The notes beneath the pieces are model-generated. The model was not told the DNA's origin, did no database searches, and saw only the letters and a list, made by a program, of their open reading frames with translations. A stretch of 64,000 nt of DNA from the NCBI GenBank assembly GCA_964352475.1, contig CAYGSL010000020.1, positions 1-64,000 on the forward strand. Reading direction: 5' to 3'. Made by a program: the position numbers and the translations under genes. Shown here in pieces: positions 8,914 to 17,481 of this stretch (position 1 is its first letter; every line of letters begins with the position of its first letter). This stretch comes from JAUIET01 sp964352475. GTDB lineage: Bacteria; Pseudomonadota; Gammaproteobacteria; Pseudomonadales; JAUIET01.

Positions 8914-9687
8914 GTGACTGAACCTAAAGAAAATGTATGTCTGGAAGTAAAAGGTTTGCAGTTGTTTTATGACAACGACAAGCAGGCTTTGAAAGACATT
9001 GATATGTACATTATGCAGCAACGCGTTACGGCATTTATCGGGCCTAGTGGTTGCGGTAAATCCAGCTTGCTGCGTTGTTTTAATCGCATGAATGATCTGG
9101 TGGATGGCTGTCGCGTGGAAGGGGAGATATTACTCGATGGCACCAACATTTATGACAGCAAAGTGGATGCGTCTCGCCTTAGGCAACGCATTGGCATGGT
9201 GTTTCAAAAACCCAATCCGTTTCCAAAAACAATTTACGAAAATGTAGCGTATGGTCTGCGAATTCAGGGCGTGAATAAAAAGCGCGTGCTGGACGAAATT
9301 GTTGAAAAGTCGCTGCGTGATGCGGCCTTGTGGGACGAAGTGAAAGACCGATTGCATGACTCTGCGCTTGGCCTGTCTGGTGGTCAACAGCAAAGATTGG
9401 TGATTGCGCGTACTATTGCGATAGAGCCAGAAGTACTGTTGCTGGACGAACCCGCATCTGCGCTTGACCCCATATCGACCTTAAAGATCGAAGAACTGAT
9501 TAATGATTTAAAGTCAAAGTACACCATCATTATTGTGACGCATAATATGCAGCAAGCAGCACGGGTGTCGGAATTTACCGCGTTTATGTATCTCGGTGAA
9601 CTCATTGAGTTTGGCGACACCAACCGTATATTTACTAACCCCAACGAGAAGCAAACCGAAGACTACATAACCGGCCGATACGGTTAA
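8914..9687 (+). CDS. pstB: PstB, phosphate ABC transporter ATPase
   Basis: This is the cytosolic ATPase that powers phosphate uptake through PstC/PstA. It has 257 residues and standard length. Walker A is GPSGCGKSS, followed by the PstB-typical LRCFNRMNDL. The Q-loop is VFQKPNPFPKTIYENVAYG, the ABC signature LSGGQQQR, Walker B VLLLDEPASALDP and the H-loop IIVTHNMQQA. The start is GTG at 8914, six bases after the pstA stop, with no better in-frame alternative. phoU follows after 13 bp. Confidence 0.96.
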   Translation: MTEPKENVCLEVKGLQLFYDNDKQALKDIDMYIMQQRVTAFIGPSGCGKSSLLRCFNRMNDLVDGCRVEGEILLDGTNIYDSKVDASRLRQRIGMVFQKPNPFPKTIYENVAYGLRIQGVNKKRVLDEIVEKSLRDAALWDEVKDRLHDSALGLSGGQQQRLVIARTIAIEPEVLLLDEPASALDPISTLKIEELINDLKSKYTIIIVTHNMQQAARVSEFTAFMYLGELIEFGDTNRIFTNPNEKQTEDYITGRYG

Positions 9688-9700
9688 GCGGAGCGAGGAA

Positions 9701-10414
9701 ATGGACAAGAGCGGATATTCACAGCACATTTCACAGCAATACAATGAAGAGCTGGAAGACGTTAAGAAGAGCATGTTGGAAATGGGTGGCCAGGTTGAAA
9801 AGCTGGTTGCTGATGCCATCACCAGTATTATCGACGGCGACAGTGCGATTGCAGAAATGGTCCGCGAGAACGACAAACCGGTTAACGCCAAGGAGTCGGA
9901 TATTGATGAGGAATGTGCGCGCATATTAGCGCGACGCCAGCCTGCAGCCAGCGATCTGAGACTGGTTCTGGCCATAATGCGTGCTTCTACGGACCTGGAA
10001 CGGATAGGCGATGAAGCGGGGAAAATCGCGACGCAAACCATCGAACTGGCCGAAGCCGGTCGCTCACCTGGCGGCTATACCGAAGTTCAACACATGGGCA
10101 CCAGTGTGAGAGGTATGCTGCACGATGCACTGGACTCGTTTGCACGTATGGATGAAACGCTGGCGCTCAAAGTAGCTGAGCAAGACAAAGAAGTGGACCG
10201 TTACTACGGCTCGGCTATGCGTGTGGTATTAACCTTGATGATGGAAGACCCGCGCAGCATTTCGCGCGTACTGAATATTATGTGGGCGCTGCGCTCACTA
10301 GAACGCGTTGGTGACCATGCCCGAAATATTGCAGAACATGTCATCTACCTGGTGAAAGGCAAAGATGTTCGCCATGTCGGTCTTAAGGAAATGGCCAAGC
10401 AGGTGAAAAAGTAG
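9701..10414 (+). CDS. phoU: PhoU, phosphate signalling regulator
   Basis: This cytosolic protein couples Pst transport activity to PhoR and keeps the Pho regulon off when phosphate is ample. It has 237 residues and forms two homologous three-helix bundles. The metal-binding type motifs ERIGDEAGKIA (first half) and ERVGDHARNIAEHV (second half) are both intact. The ribosome site GCGAGGAA lies just before the ATG. It is the last gene of the pst operon. After it comes a short run of repeated AGGCTAGAGG-type sequence and then the convergent P450 gene; no clear hairpin terminator was seen. Confidence 0.95.
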   Translation: MDKSGYSQHISQQYNEELEDVKKSMLEMGGQVEKLVADAITSIIDGDSAIAEMVRENDKPVNAKESDIDEECARILARRQPAASDLRLVLAIMRASTDLERIGDEAGKIATQTIELAEAGRSPGGYTEVQHMGTSVRGMLHDALDSFARMDETLALKVAEQDKEVDRYYGSAMRVVLTLMMEDPRSISRVLNIMWALRSLERVGDHARNIAEHVIYLVKGKDVRHVGLKEMAKQVKK

Positions 10415-10450
10415 AGGCTAGAGGCTAGAGGCACTCCCACCTCAACAGGC

Positions 10451-11847
10451 TTATTTCTTGGCGTGAAGTAAAACCGGTAAGTCAGTAATTCCACGAACAA
10501 AATTCGATTTAAGTCGTTGTACCTCGCCAACGACTTCCACTCGGTCGAATCGTTTGAGTATTTCTTCCCACACCAGCCTGAGCTGCATCTCTGCCAGACG
10601 GTTGCCCATGCAACGATGAACACCGAAGCCAAACGAGATGTGCTGGCGGGCGCGCTTGCGGTCTATCAGAAATTCGTCAGGGCGTTCTATTTTTGTCTCG
10701 TCACGATTGCCCGACACGTACCACAATGCCACTTTATCGCCTTCTTTAATTTGTTTGCCACGAAATTCGAAGTCCTGCGTGGCAGTTCTGCGCATGTGCA
10801 TTAGCGGCGTTTGAAAGCGGATAATCTCAGACACCATGTTTGGTACCAAACCGGGGTCTGCTTTTAGCTTCGCGTATTCAGCGGGGTTCTCGTTGAGCAT
10901 CACAACACCACCGGAGATGGAATTACGAGTTGTGTCATTGCCACCCACAATCAACAGTATTAGATTGCCAAGAAACTCCATGGGGTCCATTTCTTTAAAC
11001 ACCTCAGAGTGCGCCATCAAAGTGATGAAGTCGTACTTACCCTCAGGGGATTGCTGTGCGCGCTCGTTCCAGATGCCTGTGAACACAGTCAAACACTCAA
11101 TCAAGGCTTCCTCACGTTGCTCTTTAGTCACGCTATCGTCGCCAGCAATTTCGGGCGANNNNNNNNNNNNNNNNNNNNNNNNNNNNNNNNNNNNNNNNNN
11201 NNNNNNNNNNNNNNNNNNNNNNNNNNNNNNNNNNNNNNNNNNNNNNNNNNNNNNNNNNAGGCTTCCTCACGTTGCTCTTTAGTCACGCTATCGTCGCCAG
11301 CAATTTCGGGCGAAGCGGTGGCCATGTCAGACCAATAGGTAAGCTTGCGGCGATCTTCAAAGGGGAAATCAAACAGTGTGGCGAGCATCTGTGTGGTGAG
11401 CTCTATGGAAACGCGATCTACCCAATTGAAGGGCTCTCCAATCGGCAACTCATCCATGATATGGCCGATTCGCTCCCTGATCAGCGGCTCCATCATCGTC
11501 AGGCTTTGCGGTGATACTGCGGGTGTAACTACCTTGCGCTGATTGTCATGCTTGGGGTCATCCATCGCAATGAACTGTTCCACGGTAAAGTCGGGATCTT
11601 GATCGCCCAATACGATGGCAGGAAAAGACGAAAACACTTCAGGGTTTTTCTCTATCTCCATAATATCGTCGTACCGCGTGATCGACCAAAACGGCCCAAA
11701 ATCGCTGTTTGCGCAGTAATGCACCGGATCTTCCTCGCGCAAACGTTTAAACATCGGCCACTGGGCCTCATTTTCGTAGAGGCTTGGGTTGGAAGGATTA
11801 ATCTGATCTAAAGGCGTGTCGTCTGTGTAAATGCTTGCAGTTGCCAC
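10451..11847 (-). CDS. Cytochrome P450, CYP153 (alkane/fatty-acid omega-hydroxylase) family, split by a false gap
   Basis: This is a soluble bacterial P450 that uses electrons from ferredoxin to hydroxylate substrates, in this family typically the terminal carbon of medium-chain alkanes. I-helix motif LIVGGNDTTRNSISGG, ExxR motif EIIRFQTP and haem-cysteine loop FGFGVHRCMGNRLAEMQ are all present, and the segments FIAMDDPKHDNQRK and STELTTQ-like region before LATLFDFPFEDRRKL match CYP153 closely. The gene contains a 100-N gap with the same 55 bp on both sides. Removing 155 bp gives one uninterrupted frame of 1242 bp (413 residues), the normal length. No ferredoxin or ferredoxin reductase is adjacent, so it must borrow redox partners. 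A perfect inverted repeat lies 12 bp upstream of the start. Confidence 0.88.
11104..11313. repeat. Assembly gap (N at 11159-11258) bordered by identical 55-bp copies
   Basis: Bases 11104-11158 and 11259-11313 are the same 55 bp, separated by exactly 100 N. The P450 frame is restored only when one copy and the Ns are removed (155 bp is not a multiple of 3). The pattern fits two contigs that really overlap but were scaffolded with a default gap. It is not a biological repeat. Confidence 0.93.
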
Positions 11848-11858
11848 GGTGAGCTCCG

Positions 11859-11883
11859 TTTATGATGTTTTTTCCATCATAAA
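11859..11883. promoter_or_regulatory. Perfect 9-bp inverted repeat upstream of the P450 gene
   Basis: TTTATGATG (11859-11867) and CATCATAAA (11875-11883) are exact reverse complements around a 7-bp T-rich centre. The repeat lies 12 bp before the P450 start on the minus strand. It looks like an operator for a dimeric repressor such as a TetR-type protein, or a 5'-UTR hairpin. No regulator gene is adjacent. Confidence 0.4.
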
Positions 11884-11954
11884 GCGAATTGCTTATGGTT
11901 GCTACTGCAGGTACTGCGACGGTCTAACAGGTGCGGCGGCAGTAGCGCTGGGGC

Positions 11955-12941
11955 TCACAAACCAACGTTGTTTTTATTCAGAACCTGCTCAGCGCGATAA
12001 CTGGAACGAACAAACACGCCAGAAACAACTTCCAGAAAGCCTTTCTCCAGCCCCCATAGACGATATTGCTCAAACTGCTCCGGTGTGACATATCGATCGA
12101 TAGGGTGGTGGTTGAGCGTGGGCTGCAGGTATTGACCGAAGGTGACAATATCAACCTTGGCTTCACGCAAGTCATCCATGCACTGCAGAATTTCCTCGTC
12201 GGTTTCACCAAGGCCGAGCATCAGACTGGTCTTGGTCAACACCTCCGGTTTGTGTGCTTTGGCATGAGCGAGTACGTCCAGTGTCTGTTGGTATGTAGCT
12301 CGTGGGTCACGCACAGGGTGGGTAAGCCGGCGCACGGTCTCTACATTTTGCGCAAACACGACAATACCTGAATCAACCACAGTTTCTACATCAGCCAGCA
12401 CGCCAAGAAAATCAGGCGTTAATGCTTCAACCGCGGTTTCAGGATTTACCTCAATGATTTTACGCACGCATGCCGCGTAATGACCTGCGCCACCATCCGG
12501 TAAATCGTCACGGTTAACCGAGGTTAACACCACGTACTTAAGATCCATCAGTTGCACTGATCGAGCAGCGTTGTCTGGCTCTTCCTCATCAAGCCACGCT
12601 CGAGGGTTGCCAGTATTCACTGAGCAGAAGCGACAGGCGCGAGTGCAAGTATCGCCCATTAACATGATCGTTGCTGTGCCCGCACTCCAGCATTCGCTCA
12701 TATTTGGGCATTTCGCTTCCTCGCACACAGTGGCAAGGCGGTGTTCCTTGACAATGCTACGTACATTCTCGAACGCCTGGCCGCCTTTAATTCGCATGCG
12801 CAGCCAGTCCGGCTTTTTCAGGCGCAGTTGCTCAGTAGAACTGGTTTTAATACCGTCCTTGATCGCAGTAATACCAAGCTCGTTGGTAAATTTATCACCG
12901 CTGTGTATTTGCACGGCGGGTATTCGGGTGTCTTTAGGCAT
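11955..12941 (-). CDS. lipA: Lipoyl synthase LipA
   Basis: This is a radical-SAM enzyme that inserts two sulphur atoms into the octanoyl chain bound to lipoyl domains of pyruvate and 2-oxoglutarate dehydrogenases. It has 328 residues, the usual length. Two iron-sulphur clusters are encoded: the auxiliary cluster motif CEEAKCPNMSEC and the radical-SAM motif CTRACRFCSV. The family motif GGQAFENVRSIVKEHRLATV and the C-terminal SSYRAEQ are also seen. lipB is not adjacent, so octanoyl transfer must be encoded elsewhere. The downstream neighbour on the same strand is the P450, about 107 bp away; I see no functional link. Confidence 0.96.
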   Translation of the reverse strand: MPKDTRIPAVQIHSGDKFTNELGITAIKDGIKTSSTEQLRLKKPDWLRMRIKGGQAFENVRSIVKEHRLATVCEEAKCPNMSECWSAGTATIMLMGDTCTRACRFCSVNTGNPRAWLDEEEPDNAARSVQLMDLKYVVLTSVNRDDLPDGGAGHYAACVRKIIEVNPETAVEALTPDFLGVLADVETVVDSGIVVFAQNVETVRRLTHPVRDPRATYQQTLDVLAHAKAHKPEVLTKTSLMLGLGETDEEILQCMDDLREAKVDIVTFGQYLQPTLNHHPIDRYVTPEQFEQYRLWGLEKGFLEVVSGVFVRSSYRAEQVLNKNNVGL

Positions 12942-13239
12942 TTGGGCGTGCTGTTGCGCTAACTGTTACCAGTATACGAATAACGAGGTGATTTGCACAA
13001 AATAATAAGGCGTTCTATCGCAATGTATTGATGATTTCTGCGAAGTGGCCATCTTCGTAGAAATTGTTTGAGCTGCTACCCCACCCTGTGGTCTGATTAA
13101 CTTGTAGGCAGGTCTCAATATCCTATTTTCTTCGAAGCTGTAGATTAGTTTGGTCGTGCCCTTGGCATAGAGCGCGCTACAGCAGTAACCGACGACCAGT
13201 GTTGAAAAACCGGTGCTACGTACAAAAAACTTCTTTAAA
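12942..13239. other. Intergenic stretch between lipA and the duplicated gene start
   Basis: No gene could be supported here. The stretch separates the lipA start from the duplicated promoter-like sequence at about 13229. No clear terminator or repeat was seen. Confidence 0.5.
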
Positions 13240-13257
13240 ACGTAACTGCATTGTCAC
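13240..13257 (+). promoter_or_regulatory. PhoB-box-like site, duplicate copy
   Basis: ACGTAAC (13240-13246) and TTGTCAC (13251-13257) are 11 bp apart. The same pair of heptamers, with a different 4-bp spacer, lies upstream of the intact gene at 38995-39012. Conservation of both heptamers but not the spacer favours a real binding site. The left heptamer is a poor match to the PhoB consensus, so confidence is limited. Confidence 0.35.
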
Positions 13258-13305
13258 TTAATAACGCTACTTTCCTTGCATACGTTCACTGCAAGGAATA
13301 CACCC

Positions 13306-13509
13306 ATGTTGAAACCCGCTCTTGTCCTGTCTACGGCGTTAGGCCTGATTGCCGCTGCACCTAGCGCTACTGCCAGCCTGCTAAGCTTTGAACGTAACTG
13401 GACAACGAGCACGACAGGTGCCGAAATTGGTGCCTACGCCGCCAGTGCGCAGCGTGTTTTCATCGCCAAGATAGTCTGCGTAATGGGCTTCAATCACATC
13501 GCGCTTTAA
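13306..13509 (+). pseudogene. 5' fragment copy of the choice-of-anchor I gene at 39061
   Basis: Bases 13306-13464 (signal peptide and start of the mature protein, ending QRVFI) are identical to 39061-39219. The roughly 75 bp upstream are similar but clearly diverged. After 13464 the sequence leaves the homology and runs into the 3' end of the oppositely oriented acyl-CoA synthetase gene. The frame then stops at 13509 after 15 unrelated residues. The product would be a 67-residue exported stub without a domain, so this is a pseudogene fragment. The identity indicates a recent duplication or gene conversion, or possibly an assembly chimera. Confidence 0.85.
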
Positions 13510-15081
13510 TTTAAGCGTTGGTGTGAGCATGCCGTTTTCTATTGACATGGGCGCAGCACTTAGAATTATGCAATTCAGTTTGCAATGCGGCTCCATATTC
13601 TCATTCGCCGCATTCATATCCGCTTCCATTCGTTCGGCTAATTGCTCCTTAGTTTGTCCTTCTTGCTCGATAGGCACAACAATTGCCATCGGTTGTGCCC
13701 GACCGATACCCAGCACGCAGACTTGCTCCACATACGGTAACGCTCCCAATACGCTTTCAATGGGCACGGGTGCGACGTATTTTCCCTTCGCCGTTTTGAA
13801 CTGCTCTTTTACCCGACCGATAATTCGGTAGGCGCCGTCATCGCGCAACTCAGCTTTGTCTCCGGTTCGAAACCAGCCATCAATAAACGCATCAGCAGTG
13901 GCCCCGGGATTGTTGTAATACTCTTTGAAAATCGCTGGGCCGCGAATCAAGATTTCGTCTTCGTCCGACAAGCACATCTCAACACAACTCAATGGTGTAC
14001 CCAGGGTACCAATATGATCTGGATTGAATGGCATGTTGGTACAGGAAGCACCGGCTGTTTCCGTCATACCCCAGCCTTCAGAGATTGGCATGCCAATACC
14101 CAGAAACCACTGCAGCAATCCGGGTGGTATCGGTGCGGAACCGCTTGCGTACTGTTTGACGTGTTGTAAACCCAGTTTCTCCCGAATTCCGGCGGCAATT
14201 TCCTCGCCTTGATCGGAGGCCAGCAGGGCCTGCAAGTCATTGTCAGGAATCACGGCCAATACCTGCGCTTGAAACTTAGCCCATAATCTGGGCACCGATA
14301 CAAAGTTGGTGGGCTTGGCGTGCTGTAAATCGGCCATAAAGGTGTCCAGACCACCGGAGAAATAGATATCGCCAAGCTCATACAGTGACACCATGCTGAC
14401 CACAGACCGCTCGGTGATGTGCGCCATGGGCAGGTAAGAGAGCACTCGGTGTTTTTCTTGTGCCGGCTGCGCTTCGATGACACCTTGCGCCGCCGCGGCC
14501 AGATTTTCAAAACTCAGCACCACGCCTTTAGGGTTGCCTGTGCTGCCGGAGGTATAGACCAGTGTGGCCATGTCTGACATATCTGGCGAGGCAATGTCTT
14601 GTAATGGGTCTGCGGTCAGCAAATCACTCCATTGATGATCGACTATGTCAGCTGCGCTATTTGATTCAGGGTAGGCGATCACCTTGATATTGTGCAACGT
14701 AGCTTCTGCTGCTGCCGTGCCTTCCAGTTTGCCCAGAAAAACAGCCTTCGCTCCGCTGTGCTCTAGTACATAGGAAATGGTCTTCTCACCGGCCGTGGTG
14801 TAAATAGGCACGCTGATCATGCCGGCCATCATCAGCGCGAAATCACTGATCATCCATTGTGGGCTGTTCTTTGCCAGTATGGCCACTTTGTCGCCAGGCT
14901 TCATTCCAAGCGAACGTAAGGCGTTACCGATTCTAAGCGCCCTGTCTATCGCTTCTTTGCAGTTCAGCGTAATCCATTCGCCATTAACTTGTTCATGCAT
15001 CCACGATTCGTCGGGCATGTTGGCATTGAGCCACTGTAAACGCTCGATCGGGTTGGTGTAGCGGGTGTTAGTACTGCTCAT
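13381..15081 (-). CDS. Long-chain acyl-CoA synthetase (AMP-binding), 3' end altered
   Basis: This enzyme activates fatty acids to acyl-CoA through an acyl-adenylate. The frame has 566 residues. The AMP-binding P-loop motif LVYTSGSTGNPKGVVLS, the EGWGMTETAG motif and the C-terminal-domain motif GWFRTGDKAELRDDG followed by GRVKEQFKTAKGKYVAP are intact. The native protein reads to LKRDVIEAHYADYLG, close to where the family normally ends. The last 28 residues (DENTLRTGG onward) are antisense translation of the duplicated fragment at 13306-13464. The native stop and perhaps a few residues were therefore replaced, and all catalytic parts remain. Together with the CYP153 it could serve alkane or fatty-acid use, but the two genes are 1.5 kb apart with lipA between. 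Confidence 0.88.
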   Translation of the reverse strand: MSSTNTRYTNPIERLQWLNANMPDESWMHEQVNGEWITLNCKEAIDRALRIGNALRSLGMKPGDKVAILAKNSPQWMISDFALMMAGMISVPIYTTAGEKTISYVLEHSGAKAVFLGKLEGTAAAEATLHNIKVIAYPESNSAADIVDHQWSDLLTADPLQDIASPDMSDMATLVYTSGSTGNPKGVVLSFENLAAAAQGVIEAQPAQEKHRVLSYLPMAHITERSVVSMVSLYELGDIYFSGGLDTFMADLQHAKPTNFVSVPRLWAKFQAQVLAVIPDNDLQALLASDQGEEIAAGIREKLGLQHVKQYASGSAPIPPGLLQWFLGIGMPISEGWGMTETAGASCTNMPFNPDHIGTLGTPLSCVEMCLSDEDEILIRGPAIFKEYYNNPGATADAFIDGWFRTGDKAELRDDGAYRIIGRVKEQFKTAKGKYVAPVPIESVLGALPYVEQVCVLGIGRAQPMAIVVPIEQEGQTKEQLAERMEADMNAANENMEPHCKLNCIILSAAPMSIENGMLTPTLKLKRDVIEAHYADYLGDENTLRTGGVGTNFGTCRARCPVTFKA

Positions 15082-15208
15082 GACGGACTCTTGTATACCT
15101 GATGAACACCCAGTTTACTGAATTCAACGATTGAAGCCCATACTATCTGCAAGCTAGTCGCGTCTGTCTGGCATAATAGAGCTTGAACAAACTAATAAAG
15201 ATTCGGCT

Positions 15209-15802
15209 ATGAAACTACCTGCATTCAAATCGCTGCTGCTGATTAGCTTAACAAGCATGATGTTGACCGGCTGTGGTATCAATAATATTCCAACGTACGA
15301 TGAGGCCGTGGATGCCGCGTGGAGTCAGGTGCAAAACCAGTACCAGCGCCGCGCCGAGCTAATCCCTAACCTGGTAAAAACAGTGAAAGGCTTCGCAGAG
15401 CAAGAGAAAGATGTGTTAACCAGTGTTGTTGAAGCCCGGGCCAAGGCAACCAGCGTGCAATTACCAAACGACATGCTCAGCAACCCAGAGGCGTTCCAGC
15501 AGTTTCAGGCCGCGCAAGATCAATTGAGTGGAGCGCTGTCCAAGTTAATGGTAGTGGTTGAAAGATACCCTGAGTTAAAGTCGAATGAGAACTTTCTGGC
15601 GCTGCAAAACCAGTTGGAAGGTACCGAAAATCGGATATCGGTGGCGCGCAGAGATTACATCCAGGCGGTGAAAACCTATAACACTGAACTGCGGACCTTC
15701 CCCGGTCGAATCTGGCATGGCATTTTGTATTCCGAGCAGGAACCGAGAGAAACATTTTCGATACCCAAGGAAATGGAGCAAGTACCCTCTGTTGAGTTTT
15801 AA
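15209..15802 (+). CDS. LemA family lipoprotein
   Basis: LemA family protein of 197 residues. The signal peptide ends in a lipobox (LTGC), so the protein is probably lipid-anchored. The LemA signature is NQYQRRAELIPNLVKTVKGFAEQEKDVLTSVVEARAKA, with the family's helical core and the late motif NRISVARRDYIQAVKTYN. The biochemical role of the family is not settled. It is commonly encoded, as here, directly before TPM-domain proteins, 15 bp away, which suggests a shared envelope function. A -10-like CATAAT lies just upstream of the gene. Confidence 0.9.
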   Translation: MKLPAFKSLLLISLTSMMLTGCGINNIPTYDEAVDAAWSQVQNQYQRRAELIPNLVKTVKGFAEQEKDVLTSVVEARAKATSVQLPNDMLSNPEAFQQFQAAQDQLSGALSKLMVVVERYPELKSNENFLALQNQLEGTENRISVARRDYIQAVKTYNTELRTFPGRIWHGILYSEQEPRETFSIPKEMEQVPSVEF

Positions 15803-15817
15803 CGTCAGACTAGGCAA

Positions 15818-16705
15818 TTGACGGTGTACTTGCGATCACCTGTCATTGCGCAGGCACTGGTCCTGTTGGTCAGTGCAGTGCTGTTCTGTTTATCAAGCGT
15901 TACCGTTGCTGCTCCTGAATTTCCTGCCCTGACGGGTAGGGTGGTTGATCAAGCCGCTATTTTGTCGGAGCCGGTGCGCACTCAGTTGGACGGCATGCTA
16001 AGTGCGCATGAATCGGAAACCAGTAATCAATTTGTGGTAGTCACAGTTGCCGACCTGCAAGGGTATGACATTGCCGACTACGGCTATCAGCTTGGCCGGC
16101 ATTGGGCTATTGGCTCGGCAGACAATAATAACGGTGTGTTGCTGATCATAGCGCCCAATGAACGCAAGATGCGTATTGAAGTGGGCTACGGTCTGGAAGG
16201 CGCATTAACCGATGGCCTTAGCAGAACAATAATTCAACGCGAAATTACGCCAGCGTTTCGCGCAGGAAAATTCGATGAAGGTGTTTTGCTTGGTAGCAAC
16301 GCCATCATTCGAGCGATAAAAGGCGAGTACGCTGCACCGGAAGACACACCCGGTAAAGTCACTGACGCAGGCGAGATGGTGCCCATTGTGTTCTTTAGTT
16401 TCATGCTAGGCAGTGCGCTTCTGGGAAGAATGAAGCGCAAAGGTTTGGCCAGTGGCATTGTGGGCGTGGGTGCAGGCAGCGTGGCATTGATTATCACCAA
16501 GGTATTGCTTACCGGCGCGGTCGTTGGCGTGATAGCAGCCGTGTTATTTCTGGTTTTTGGCGGCGGTAGCGGCGGTGGTGGTAAAGGCCGGCGCAGTGGC
16601 GGCTATTACCCAGGTGGTTTTGGTGGAGGCGGTGGCTTCGGCGGTGGAGGTTTCGGAGGCGGTGGCGGTTCCTTCGGCGGTGGCGGTGCATCCGGAGGTT
16701 GGTAA
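15818..16705 (+). CDS. TPM-domain (YgcG-type) membrane protein with Gly-rich tail
   Basis: This is an exported protein of 295 residues with a TPM (TLP18.3/Psb32/MOLO-1) domain. The N-terminal signal segment ends near VAAPEFPALTGRVVDQA. The TPM domain spans about residues 35-160, with the motifs GYDIADYGYQLGRHW and MRIEVGYGLEGALTDG. One or two membrane segments (about 185-250) follow, and the tail is almost only Gly, Ser and Phe. The start is probably the TTG at 15818; a GTG two codons later is possible. Its stop overlaps the next gene (TAATG), so the two are coupled. The family is linked in plants to photosystem repair; its bacterial role is unknown. Confidence 0.86.
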   Translation: MTVYLRSPVIAQALVLLVSAVLFCLSSVTVAAPEFPALTGRVVDQAAILSEPVRTQLDGMLSAHESETSNQFVVVTVADLQGYDIADYGYQLGRHWAIGSADNNNGVLLIIAPNERKMRIEVGYGLEGALTDGLSRTIIQREITPAFRAGKFDEGVLLGSNAIIRAIKGEYAAPEDTPGKVTDAGEMVPIVFFSFMLGSALLGRMKRKGLASGIVGVGAGSVALIITKVLLTGAVVGVIAAVLFLVFGGGSGGGGKGRRSGGYYPGGFGGGGGFGGGGFGGGGGSFGGGGASGGW

Positions 16706-17322
16706 TGCAGCATCTTAGCGAACAAAACAAGCAAGCACTGTGCGAGCAGATTCGTGCCATTGAATCCAGCTGCAATGCTGAGCTGGTTACCGTGATTGCT
16801 CGTCAGAGCGATGAGTATCATTACATTCCCGTGTTATGGGCCGCACTCACTGCTCTGTTGTTACCCGGTCTTATTTCGCTTCTGGATTTGCCGTTAAATG
16901 TAGGCGACACATATATGCTACAAATTGTCGTCTTCCTTGTGTTTGCCTTGTTGCTTAGTTGGCCAGCGCTTAAATTTCGAGTTGTTCCAAAAAATGTGCA
17001 GTTCCGCAGAGCCAGCCTGCATGCACATGAATTGTTTTTTATTGAAGGCCTGCACATCACCGAGAATCGCTCTGGAGTGATGATTTTTGTCTCCTTGGCC
17101 GAACGCTATGTCGAAATAATCGCTGACCACGGTATTGCTGAAAAAATTGATCAGGGTGTGTGGCAAGATATCGTCGACGAATTTATTGTTGAGGTCAGGC
17201 GTGGAAACACGGCGGCAGGCTACCAACGCGCCGTGGAGCGATGTGGTGCTCTGCTGAAGGAGCACTTTCCCGGCGGGTCAAACGCGGCGAATGAATTGCC
17301 CGATCATTTGATCGAACTATAA
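16705..17322 (+). CDS. TPM-domain membrane protein, second paralogue
   Basis: This 205-residue membrane protein belongs to the second type of TPM protein found after lemA and ygcG-type genes. The N-terminal part has a short TPM-like stretch (EQIRAIESSCNAELVTVIAR). Two hydrophobic segments (about residues 43-63 and 73-92) follow, then the conserved RASLHAHELFFIEGLHIT and the motif FVSLAERYVEIIADHGIAEK. The ATG at 16705 overlaps the previous stop and has a GGAGG ribosome site at 16694-16698, which decides this start. The set LemA, TPM, TPM is a conserved trio in gammaproteobacteria. Confidence 0.85.
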   Translation: MQHLSEQNKQALCEQIRAIESSCNAELVTVIARQSDEYHYIPVLWAALTALLLPGLISLLDLPLNVGDTYMLQIVVFLVFALLLSWPALKFRVVPKNVQFRRASLHAHELFFIEGLHITENRSGVMIFVSLAERYVEIIADHGIAEKIDQGVWQDIVDEFIVEVRRGNTAAGYQRAVERCGALLKEHFPGGSNAANELPDHLIEL

Positions 17323-17481
17323 GTCTCACTCATCGACCCGCTCTTGTGGCGTGCGTACCCGGCCATCGCCTGGATGCTACTAGTGACGCAATCTGCCTAA
17401 AATCCCGGATCTTCTAGCAAACCAAGAAGTATGCTATCGCAGGGTGGTACCATGTGCTCAATCAAAGAATAAACCAAGCAA

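Noticed and set aside
11104..11313. Biological direct repeat in the P450 gene
   Set aside because: The copies border an N gap of exactly 100 and the frame is restored only without them, so it is an assembly effect.
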